Shown here in pieces: positions 35,357-44,652 of a DNA stretch of 64,000 nucleotides (position 1 is its first letter; each line of letters begins with the position of its first letter). Both the position numbers and the translations under genes were made by a program. The stretch is from Torreya grandis. Its lineage: Eukaryota > Streptophyta > Pinopsida > Cupressales > Taxaceae. The notes under the pieces were generated by a model. It did not search any database and had not been told where the DNA came from. It worked only from the letters and a program-made list of their open reading frames with translations. The stretch spans positions 903,501 to 967,500 of the forward strand of contig JARHVA010002373.1 of NCBI GenBank assembly GCA_037957365.1. The letters are read 5' to 3'.

Positions 35357-35378
35357 GTAGAGTAAAAATTTACTCTAC
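35357..35378. repeat. Near-perfect palindrome at the solo LTR tip
   Basis: Ten-base arms GTAGAGTAAA and TTTACTCTAC separated by AA, beginning one base inside the LTR. Confidence 0.9.
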
Positions 35379-35519
35379 GTTTCATTCTATTTTTCAGTCG
35401 CATGCCACAAAATTTTGTCTTCGCATACTTTGGTCTGAGATGGCAGAGTTTTGAAATAGAGCATGGGCTCTATTTTCCTTTTGATTCATTTTGTCTAAGT
35501 GTCGGGGTAAAGTAGAAGC

Positions 35520-36345
35520 TAACAAGTGTCATCCTCCGAGGCATCCTTTATCAAGTGTAAATGCCAAGTGTCGTCGTCTGAGGCACCTTTCATATTTTCG
35601 GTGAGGTTGTCAAAATGTGCCATGTATCTCACAGCAACTCAACGAAAAGCACCAAGTGTCATCATCTACAGTTTCATATCAACACTCGCATTTCATCTCT
35701 TTTCAGTGAAAGGTTTTAACAAGCTAAGTATTAGGATCAATCGAAAAGCACCAAATGGTAGTCATGGAAGGTCTTAATGTTGCTTTTCTAAAAGTGATGG
35801 AAGATGCCACATATCCCAGTAGAAGAGAATGGAAGCCACCGCGTGTAGTGATTTGAATTATCTTCATTTTGCTTCACCAATATAACAAAGACTATGGTGG
35901 GTCCCAAGTGTTGTCTCTGAAGCAAACAGAAGCCCCTAGGTGTCACTGTCTATGTAAATGCGAAATGAGACCCATTTGTTTCTATGGTATAGACAGAGTA
36001 AAGCAGAGATTGCCAAGTGTCATCTTTCATAGGTTTCTAAAAAGGTAGCTAAAAGAAGCAGAGACTACCACGTAACCCTAGATAAGTGAAGTGGAGATTG
36101 TCATGTGTCTTTTAATGAAGCAGCAGAGATTTACACCTATCCCTGTGTCCATTTTAAAGTTACTTGAGTAAGAAATGCTGTGGGTTTTATTTTCTTTCAA
36201 GTTATTAAAGTTTCAAGGATGCGGATTACAACAAGTGTCAAAGGCAGAACATTCCTAAGCAAAGACACAAAAGAGTATAAGTTATGCAGAAAGTGTTGCA
36301 TGTCTTCAATAGGTGCTATGGAACACACCATGTGTCATTTTCTGG
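35520..36345 (+). promoter_or_regulatory. U3 region with repeated CCAAGTGTCATC-like words
   Basis: Words of the form (C)CAaGTGTCaTC occur at about 35523, 35561, 35649, 35910, 35935, 36012, 36100, 36233 and 36329, all in the same orientation and upstream of the TATA box. Several are followed by 'xCTGAGGC' or 'TCTxxAG' context. Repeated short words in the U3 of a plant LTR commonly act as transcriptional enhancer elements. ACGTG/AAGTG cores resemble G-box or ABRE-like sites, but binding is inference. Confidence 0.65.
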
Positions 36346-36567
36346 TGTCTCCTAAGTAATAGGAAGATTTTCAAAGAAATGGCTAATTATTAATCTAGCA
36401 TTTAAGAGAAGGGAGTGTCCTGAAATCTGTTTCAACCAATGAACTGCCAGAAGATGAAGAATTTTAGAAACTATAAAATATCTTCTATTAGACACTGCTA
36501 GTTGGGTTAGATTTTAGTTGGGCCATTAGATTGGGAACAAGCAGACAATCTAGAATGAATCCAAGGC

Positions 36568-36575
36568 TATAAATA
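36568..36575 (+). promoter_or_regulatory. TATA box of the solo LTR
   Basis: TATAAATA in the context GGCTATAAATAAGGGTGC, about 1.2 kb into the LTR, downstream of the repeated words. Transcription would start near 36600. Confidence 0.75.
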
Positions 36576-36661
36576 AGGGTGCAGAGATCACCAGAAGGGA
36601 ATGAATTATCAGAGGAGGAATTATCAGAGAGAATTTTGAGAGTGATTTATTGTAAAGAGTT

Positions 36662-37015
36662 TAGACTTTCTAGAGTTGTTACTAGTAATATCATTTTCTT
36701 TTGTTCTATCTTCTCAATTTGGAAGGTTTATGTAACTGTGCATGTTTTTGTGCCTCTTATGTGACTATAGAATTAATGAGAAGATTGAATCCTATGCCTT
36801 TGTTGATATTTTTTGTGTCAAAAGTAGTCTAGGTTGTAGACTTTCTAGAGCTGTGATTAGGAGTGTCATTTGCTTTTCTCATTTTCTTGAGTTGAAAAGT
36901 TTATATAACTGTACGTGTTTTTGTGTCTCTTATATGACTAGAAAATTCAAATAAGAAGATTGAACCCTATGCCTTTGTTGACATTTTCTATATCACAAGA
37001 AAAGTAGTCTATACT
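36662..37015 (+). repeat. Tandem duplication in the solo LTR, period 175 bp
   Basis: The block starting TAGACTTTCTAGAG at 36662 is repeated from 36837. Shared landmarks are 'TATxTAACTGTxCxTGTTTTTGTG', 'CTTATxTGACTA' and 'GAAGATTGAAxCCTATGCCTTTGTTGA'. Confidence 0.9.
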
Positions 37016-37336
37016 ATGAGCCTCTGTTTCTATTGTTTCCATATTTTACATTGATCATGCACTTGTTTTATCTTAAATGTAAATGAATCCTACATATAGT
37101 CTCACTGTGCTCAGGATTAAGGTTGAATTACATTCAGGCGCATTGCCATAGATTAGATTTTCTTTCTTACATCTATGTTTCTGATTTAAATTCCTATCCC
37201 TTTTCCCAGTACATACTTGATTTAAAGAAGAACCAACTTCTCAAAAATTTGAAGGTTGTTTCAAGTCGTAAGTCCCACATCTTAAAACTTCCCATTGTTG
37301 TTGATTAGAATCAAGCGCAATTTTAAATCATCAACA

Positions 37337-37341
37337 GTCTC
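37337..37341. other. Right target-site duplication of the solo LTR (GTCTC)
   Basis: Exact partner of 35351-35355. Confidence 0.92.
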
Positions 37342-37600
37342 ACAAGTGCAAACCCTAGTTTATTTTTATTGAACATGTAGGCACATGCCCTATATAGAAG
37401 AGGTAGAGGTGTGGTTAGGTTGAGTATGAGCTGTAGTAATAATAGTATAGGCTACATCATCTCATGGAGGAGTGATAACATGGACCTAGTTAGAGGGAAA
37501 GTAGCTATCACCCTCATAGAGATGAGGAAGATAAGGATATTCTTTCTTGTGCATAAGATATGACATTGAAAATTCAAACCTAGTTGTTAACTTATGTAAT
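37342..37600 (-). pseudogene. Gag N-terminal fragment (distal element, before the solo LTR)
   Basis: The minus strand gives HKKEYPYLPHLYEGDSYFPS and then, past a stop, VHVITPP and DDVAYTI. The proximal element (43300-43515) has the parallel HRKYSPSPHLNEGDSYFPS and HVITPP, with most differences tolerable at the protein level. It precedes the coiled-coil segment in reading order and is probably the gag N-terminus. The sequence family is otherwise not recognised. Confidence 0.55.
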
Positions 37601-37990
37601 ATGTCCTTTATGTATGTAAGGATTTGTTTCTTAATTGAATTCTACATAAGAGAACAATAACATGCTAGAGATAGAATGAAATATGACATACATTTTAACT
37701 GATATAAAACATGTACATATGTGTTAATGTCATCTTTGAATTCATTCCAAATGAAAGGAAATAAGTATGCAAATGAAGATTAAAAAAACTTTGTATTAAA
37801 GAGTGATAAACTTCATCTGTCATTACTATCATGATTTTATAAAATGCAAATCAGAAAATACATGGATGTAAAATCTGAATATGGGTCCTAGAAGGCTAGA
37901 AACATAAACCCTAGGGTTATATAGGGTTAGGTTTTATAAATTATTCCAAGTAATTCAAGTTCACCAAAAATTTTAACTTTTTTAGGGTTA

Positions 37991-38570
37991 TGGAGTTTAC
38001 ATTATAGGTTATTAAAGGGTCTAAGTGTAGTAAATCAAGGTAGAAATATGCAATAAATATAACCATTAATTTTTAATATAACTGAGTTAGTTTTATCTTT
38101 CTAAAAATAATAATAGATATTTTAAATAAATACTTAGCTATAAATTGACCTCAATGAGAGATATAGAGGCTACAAACTAGGAAAAGAGCTATTTAGAGTG
38201 TCACATATAGGTTTCAAATGTCAAAACCCTTCTTAGATAATAGCACACTAATTGGATAGTAGCACCATGTGGTACTAGTGTCCTTATTTTAGCATTAGTG
38301 TCCTTTGTGTATAACTATTCTAAGATTTTGGGTGTACTTGTGATTGAGTCTGTCAAGCATGTTCATGTGTGAACAAGTTTTGATTCCCTATAGGTGACTT
38401 GTTTTGACTAATTTTATATGAAAAACCTAAACCTCCATAGTTATAGGTTATTTGATTGGCACAAGTAATAAAGTGTGATGTTAGTGGGGTAGACTAGACA
38501 TCTTGAACATTCTATTGTGATGAGACTTGCCTACATACCAATAATCTGAAGAGGAATTAAGTTCAATGTA
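37991..38570 (-). repeat. Array LTR B (shared middle LTR)
   Basis: 580 bp, aligned with LTRs A and C. It serves as the 3' LTR of the proximal element and the 5' LTR of the distal one. Plus-strand start TGGAGTTT, end AATGTA. A polypurine tract (GTTCTCCCCACC on plus, 38571-38582) abuts it. Confidence 0.82.
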
Positions 38571-39074
38571 GTTCTCCCCACCTAAGTGTTGATGCAAGTG
38601 AAGGTAAAGATTATATGAATTCCATTTTGAGTGCTTTGAATATTTTTAAGATTGGAAATGTGTCTCAACTTAGGAATGTTGTATATGGTTGTATTTATAA
38701 GTAAGGTAGAAGAAGGATTGATAACCTTGATTATGCACAACTTATTCTGAGTTTGTATAATTTGCATCTAATTTCCTTCTAAAAAATAAAGGGATAAAAT
38801 CAATGTATATATATTGTTCTATTGCTTATACGGGTCTTAAAAGAGGTCTAAGTCGACCCTAGGTGGTTTCTTATTCAAAAAGATAAATGTTGGTAACAAA
38901 AGGTGGGAAATAGACAATAACACCCAAACTGGGACACTAGTGCCATGAGGTGCTATTGTCCAAATTATGGTGCTAGTGTCTAGGTGACATAACTGGAAGC
39001 ACTAGGGGCTAAGATGTTAAAGTGAGGGTCTGGAGCTGCTTGAGGGATGCTTAGAGATGTGTATGACATTCATG

Positions 39075-39365
39075 AAGGCTAGATAAGTGTTTAAATAGTC
39101 CTTAAGATATGTCTAGGGCTAAGCTAGGGATGGGTGGTCTCAAGTAACACTCTTAACACTCAAGTATCATTTTTAGATGATTATATTTCCTCCCCACTCC
39201 CTTTTATTCTATAAATGCAACAAAGTGAAATGACTAGAAAAAAAGGGTGGCAAATGTAATCATTTAAAACTGATGCTTGAGTGCTAAGAGTGTTACTTAA
39301 GACCACCCATCCCTAACTTACCCCTAAACCTAACTTAGGTTTTATTTAGACACTTATCTAGCCAT
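39075..39365. repeat. Inverted duplication (foldback) unique to the proximal element
   Basis: The segment about 39075-39185 (landmark CTAGGGATGGGTGGTCTCAA) reappears inverted at about 39255-39365 (landmark GACCACCCATCCCTAACTTA), with a ~65-bp spacer. The distal element has the first arm (31415-31530) and then continues directly, so the second arm is a local insertion of the reverse complement. Confidence 0.88.
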
Positions 39366-42104
39366 AAGATAAAGGAAAAATAAGTGTAGCTAGACTTACT
39401 TGAGAGTCAAAGCCTATGAATATGGATCTGAGGATCTGAAACATGTTCCATGATGTATCCTAAAAATTAAACATGCATAGATCATTCCTTAAGAGATATT
39501 AAAATTAAAGATTAAATTGAATAAAAAGATAAGAGAGAGGAAAATAATGGATACACCTCACTAGGTATGTGAATCAATGCATAAAATTAGTGATAAACTA
39601 TGTGTGTGTGTGTGTAGATAGTGATCAATCAGTGAATAAATTGGATTGAGTTGATGGCTTGCTCAATTCCAATGTGTGGGTGGCTCAAAAACTCAATCTA
39701 GTTTTGAATCCATCATTTCCCACTCCTACTTGGTGGATCATGACTTGTGAATAGCTTGGATTGTAATGATAGCATGTCTAACCCTCTCATGTAGGTGGCT
39801 CAAGAGCTCAAGTAGATTATGACTTCATTATTATTTACCCATGTATAATAGATGCATCTAATACTAAAACTATGTGATGTAGCTCAAGATGTGTAACTGT
39901 AATTTGAACTATATATTTTGGCTTTACAACAACTCAAGAATTGTTGAATGTAAAATATCTCCAGGTCACTTGGGAATACAAGGTAGATCTAGGCCACTCA
40001 GGAATGCCAACCACTACAAATGGAGTAAGGTGTCAATCTGGTGTGTAACTTAGAACATGGTGTCTAGTGTGTACAATTTAGAGAATGGCATGGAGTTTAT
40101 CATTTTATCTCATCAATCGATGTCAAGTGAGCATACAAAAGCAATGTGTTGCACACATGCTACCAAATGTGATATCTAAATATATGGATTATGATTGATT
40201 TGTAATAATCTATATCTAAGTATCTAAACTAAAATAAAAATGATCATGTTGTGCATGATTCCCCAATCTAAGCAAACTGGTATGAATCTAAGCTAAACTG
40301 AGCCAAAAATGGTAATCTATAACTGAACCTTTGTAAACCTAGACTATAACTACTATATTCTTTTGGCCAATCTAAATTTTTTTAAAATTGAAGCTATTGG
40401 ACAGTGACATCATATCTTGGACAGTAATCCTAGTGGCGCCAGTGTCCCAATTTGGGTGTTAATATCCAACTATTCTAATTTATGTACAACTGAAACTAAT
40501 CTCTATGTCACTATTTATCACTATATTTTTATGAAATTAATTTATATATTCTATGCTCATGTGCTTAAAATTGTACTCTAAGTGAAATCAAATAGCTTGA
40601 TCTTTGTGACAAACCCATGTGAATGCCCCTTATTTTGAGGTTATTTGTTGAACTTGTGCAATAACTGATCTTAAGAAAATAAGCTTTAAAAAATGTGTGT
40701 TAGCCAGAGCATATATGATATCTGCATAATAAACTAATATAATATGTATACATAACATTTTAATGCAAGCTAATATAAGCATAAGTTTATAGTGTATGAT
40801 GTATATTAGATATAACATTCACAACGTTGTCAATAGAGATATAACAATGTATATGAGCAACAAATTTGAGTAATAATTGAGTAGATACCTAGGGGGATGG
40901 GGCATGATGTCCATCATATCACCCAATTAGGAAAGGGATATACATGAGGTCCCTCATGGAATCTATAAATGAAGTGTTTAACAAGTAAGAAACAAGTGTC
41001 ATGGCCATGACGTATACAAGAAACCATACATACAACACACATCAAGCATGTAAAGTAGGCCAATGTGCTATAATACAAAGGACATGGCCACATGTCACTA
41101 AATCTGAGAAACCAAGACATAGAAAGACATTTTTAAATGTCCATGTATGCAAACAACAAGAAAGTTGGCTTAGACACATAGAAGGATATGTTCAAATTTT
41201 CAAATAAATAATCATGAAGGCACACAAAAGGACATGTGCACATGTCCAAAGCATACATTTAATAAATAAAAAAAGTGGCATAGAGCTATATAGCAATGAC
41301 ATATTCAAATTATATTAAATAGAAGAAGCATAGAGACACAATCAAGTATAAACTAGGAAATATAAAATTGAAAGTATGTATGAACATGCGGTACAAATAT
41401 GTATACAAGTAAATATGTACATAAGGTGATTCTATAATTATAGTAGTGGGCATAAAATATGATAAGGTGTAGGATGATCAATATTAAGATATACAAATAC
41501 TAAATCTATTTTGTAGAGTTTAGAAAGATGTAATCTAGTAATCAAAACTGTGTATAGGATGCTCCCAAATGGGTGAATGTATCAAATGTTGAACCCATTA
41601 TTTGTGTATATACCCCCAGTACATAGATAGTAGCAAATATGGATCTCTGTAGTGTACCTAGGTCCTATAATTATCTGTAAACACTTGAAAAGAACAAGTG
41701 AAGCATGTATGTATGATAAAAACTAATTATACTAAGATAACTACCATATGTAGTGTCTAGTAAATATAAGAGATGCAAACATGACAATGCATACAATCTA
41801 TAATTTATGTTTTTTGAGTAAATATTTGAATGGTTTTGTGTTTTGACATATTACAATTTTTTTTTTTTTTTTCTAGATATAAGTTATGTAAAAGTAACAT
41901 GAGAAATGCAATTATATATAAGGAAAAAGAGTGAATTAGACTATGTATAAGAAGGGAGGAACATACTAACCAATGAGTTTCATGGGAGGCTTACTATCAA
42001 TTTTGTCTATGTCAAAAATATGAATGGTAACCTCTCGTATAGTGTGATTGATGTGTTGGAGTTGAATTGAGTTACAATGTGAATATGAGTATTATTTATT
42101 ATTG

Positions 42105-42107
<3 letters not shown>

Positions 42108-42173
<66 letters not shown>
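42108..42173. repeat. AAT microsatellite
   Basis: About 22 AAT units. The distal element has only a short 'CATAATAATCATAATAA' at the equivalent place (~34300-34317). Confidence 0.95.
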
Positions 42174-42174
<1 letters not shown>

Positions 42175-42699
42175 CTGGAATGCCAGTATTGACTTTTATT
42201 GTATTTCGTTGATCATAGAGAATTGCCTCATATTACGGAGTTAACCTTTCTAAATTATCTTTTGTAATATTAATTATAATTGTGCCCTTTGAAACTATGC
42301 TTATTATACGCATATGGTGCTTTGGAGGATATTTCAATAGAAATCCTCTTTTGAGAATACTTGTTGGCTTAGCATGATTTTGACTTTGAAACTTAAGTTC
42401 TTATTCTTTTTATAATATTTCCCATGTATTTGGACTTTTTGCCTTGATAAACTATATCTGTGAATATTTTTTCTTAAGATGTTCAATAAATCCTAAGATT
42501 TGTTGACCAACACTAGGAAATATTATAATAGGAGTAATGATGCCTTGGGTATATTTGTCAAACCCTTGACCTTGATAATCAAACTGTTATATACACTTTT
42601 GACCAAATGTTTACTACTTTAAAAGTGAAGCTTCATTTTTGAGATGTATATTTGTATATTTTAGTTGCTTTAGCTGTGCTTTTTGTACTGTTTCTTACT

Positions 42700-42853
42700 C
42701 TAATTGTGCTTTGTTAACCTTTTATTATTCTGAGTTATGCTTTGGTAACTATTTTTATACTATTTTTTAGTTTAACCCTTTTTTAATATGTTACTACATC
42801 ACTATGGATTGTTTAATTGATTTATCTTGTATCGGTTCTTCATTAGCAATGAT

Positions 42854-42896
<43 letters not shown>

Positions 42897-43296
42897 CCAA
42901 ACATGACTCTGTGTGATGACCATGCATTCTATAGTATTCACAATAATATATGGATCTCTTTACTAGATATAAAGGAGGTGGGTTAATCAATTTAGCTTTA
43001 ATCATTTACCTTAAAATCTCACTTGAAATTTTATTCTATCTTTGAATACTTTTTGAATCACTCATTGTAGATGCACTTTGTTGTGATTTCTTTTTTTGAT
43101 ATGTAACATTGATTGCCATAAATTCACTAGGCAAATATGCATATACATGATTGACACTAGTGTGACTTGGAGGCTTTTATCTTGTAATCTAATTTTTCAA
43201 TGTTGTAATCTTTTCATTTAATAATTGATTCTGACTTTGTAATTTTTAAATTAACCTGATTACACTGATAATTTGATCTTTTAAAATCTTACACTT
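42700..43296 (-). pseudogene. Gag fragment with coiled coil and zinc knuckle (proximal element)
   Basis: The minus-strand open piece 43005-42802 includes YYCEYYRMHGHHTESCLE, a gag zinc-knuckle-like motif (C, x2, Tyr in place of Cys/His, then GHxTxxC). Upstream in reading order (43290-43190) is IISVIRLI, a stop, then KLQSQNQLLNEKITTL, the same coiled coil as in the distal copy. The 'ALKxxIQ' helix expected right after the knuckle is replaced by alternating Tyr-Ile encoded by an (AT)n run at 42857-42894. Confidence 0.75.
42857..42894. repeat. AT microsatellite inside the gag coding region
   Basis: About 19 AT units. The distal element has ordinary coding-like sequence here (around 34940). Confidence 0.93.
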
Positions 43297-43299
43297 GTA

Positions 43300-43515
43300 C
43301 AAACCCTAGTTTATTCTTATTGAACATGTAGGCACATGCCCTATAGAGAAGAGGTGAAGGTGTGCATAGGGTGAATATGGGTAGTAGTAACAATAGTATA
43401 GGTTCCATCATCTTATGGAGGAGTGATAACATGGGCCTAGTTAGAGGGAAAGTAGCTATCACCCTCATTGAGATGAGGAGAAGGAGAGTATTTCCTATGC
43501 ATAAGATATGATATT
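43300..43515 (-). pseudogene. Gag N-terminal fragment (proximal element)
   Basis: Minus-strand HRKYSPSPHLNEGDSYFPS then HVITPP, parallel to 37342-37600. It is continuous here with the coiled-coil part below 43296, which shows what the solo LTR interrupted in the other copy. Confidence 0.55.
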
Positions 43516-43928
43516 GAAACTTGAAACCTGAAACTCGGTTGTTAGCTTATGTAACAGATCCTCTATGTATGTAAGGATTTGTTACTTAATTGAATTCTGC
43601 ATAAGAGAAAAATAACATGTTAGATATAAAATGAAATATGAGATACATTTTAATTGATATAAAACATCATGTACATATGTGTTTGTCATCTTTGAGGAAA
43701 TAAGCATGCAAATAAAGCTAAAAGACTTTGTATTAAAAAGTGATAAAATTCATTTGTCATTATTGTCATGATTTTATGAAATGCAAATTAGAAAATATAG
43801 GGATTTGAAATCTGAATGTGGGTCCTAGAAGGATGGAAACTTAAATCCTAGGATGATCTAGGGTTAGAGTTTATGCATTGTTCAAAATAAGTTGAGTTCA
43901 CCAAATGATTTAACTTCTTTTAGGGTTA

Positions 43929-44505
43929 TGGATTTTAAGTCTTAGATTGTTAAAGGGTATGAGTATAGTAAATTAGGGTATAAATATATAATAAATACAG
44001 TCATTGATTTATAATAGAATTGAATTAGTTTGACATTTTTAAAAATAGCAATAAATAATGTAAATAAGTACTTAGCTAAAAATTGATTGAGATAGATCTA
44101 GAGGTTGCAAACTAAGATAAAAGTTGTTTTAAGTGTCGTAGACAGGATCCAGATGTCAAAACCCTTACTAAATAGTAGCACCCTAATTGGATAGTAGCAC
44201 CATGTGGCACCAGTGTCTTTATTTTAACACTAGTGTTCTTTGTGCATCATTGTTCTGAGCTTTTAAGTGTACCTGTGTTTGAGTTTGCTAAGCCTATTCT
44301 TGTGTGCATGAGTTTTGATTCCTTGTAGGTGACTTATTTTTACTGATTTTATATGAAAATCATAAACTTCCATGTTGTTAGGGCATCTAGTTGGCACAAG
44401 TAACAAAGTGTGATGTTAGTGGGGTAGGCTAAACATCCTCAGCATCCCACTGTGATGAGAGTTGCTTACATACCAATACTTCAAAGAGGGATCAACCCTG
44501 ATGTA
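43929..44505 (-). repeat. Array LTR C (5' LTR of the proximal element)
   Basis: 577 bp, aligned with LTRs A and B. Its outer edge (CTGATGTA) is followed by ATTGTCTTCAT and not by the polypurine tract, as expected for the outer 5' LTR. The edge lies 48 bp before the diterpene synthase exon at 44554. Confidence 0.82.
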
Positions 44506-44510
44506 ATTGT
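44506..44510. other. Right target-site duplication of the array (ATTGT)
   Basis: Partner of ATTAT at 30355-30359. Confidence 0.55.
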
Positions 44511-44553
44511 CTTCATAAGCACGGGACTAATAATTATTTTTTCAACATTTCAG
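44511..44553 (+). promoter_or_regulatory. Surviving 3' end of intron: branch site and acceptor
   Basis: The 43 bp left between the retrotransposon and the exon contain GGGACTAATAA (a good match to the plant branch-point consensus, about 25 nt before the acceptor), a T-rich stretch and TTTCAG. The minimal acceptor machinery therefore appears intact despite the insertion. Confidence 0.65.
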
Positions 44554-44652
44554 AATGCCGTTTGTGAACAATAAAACATATCTGGATTTAGCCAAGGCAG
44601 ACTTCAATCTTTGTCAATCCATCCACAAGAAAGAACTTATGGCAATTATTAG
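44554..44652 (+). CDS. Diterpene synthase exon: VNNKTYLDLAK segment
   Basis: Acceptor TTTCAG|A, donor AG|GTGAAA. It enters and leaves in phase 2. It encodes MPFVNNKTYLDLAKADFNLC and then QSIHKKELMAII. The corresponding family motif is 'YVNNxxYLELAKLDFNxCQxxHQxEW'. Without splicing, a TGA follows at 44654-44656. Confidence 0.88.

Larger units (their letters stand above)
35356..37336 (+). mobile_element. Solo LTR, 1981 bp, inserted in the array's gag region
   Basis: Starts TGTAGAG and ends CATCAACA (TGT...ACA), with a perfect GTCTC duplication on both sides. The sister element has no such sequence at the same place, so both edges are exact. A TATAAATA box at 36568-36575 gives the plus orientation. 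The upstream half carries many AAGTGTC-type words and the downstream half a 175-bp tandem duplication. No internal region is present, so this is the product of recombination between the two LTRs of a former full element. It is younger than the array it interrupts. Confidence 0.92.
38571..42700 (-). other. Internal region of proximal array element, no recognised domain
   Basis: Colinear with 30909-34780 of the distal element. Differences include an extra ~130-bp inverted block (39240-39365) and an expanded AAT microsatellite. Frames are broken and no pol domain was found. Confidence 0.55.
30360..44505 (-). mobile_element. Tandem LTR-retrotransposon array (3 LTRs, 2 internal regions)
   Basis: Three LTR copies (30360-30908, 37991-38570, 43929-44505) alternate with two internal regions (30909-37990, which includes a solo LTR, and 38571-43928), all in the same minus orientation. 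Shared internal text includes 'GACATGxxCACATGTCxxxxAATCTxAGAAA' and 'GGATTTGTTxCTTAATTGAATTCTxCATAAGAGAA'. The internal regions encode a gag-like coiled coil and a zinc knuckle on the minus strand; no pol gene was seen. Flanking bases are ATTAT (30355-30359) and ATTGT (44506-44510), a likely 5-bp target duplication with one change, so the whole array behaves as a single insertion. Such arrays arise by recombination between LTRs of neighbouring or sister copies. Confidence 0.8.

Noticed and set aside
37342..38580. Treating the whole 1.2 kb shared at the array starts as one LTR
   Set aside because: Part of it (37342-37600, 43300-43515) reads as gag in continuity with the coiled-coil segment. 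The polypurine tract and the truncated outer copy limit the LTR to about 550-580 bp.
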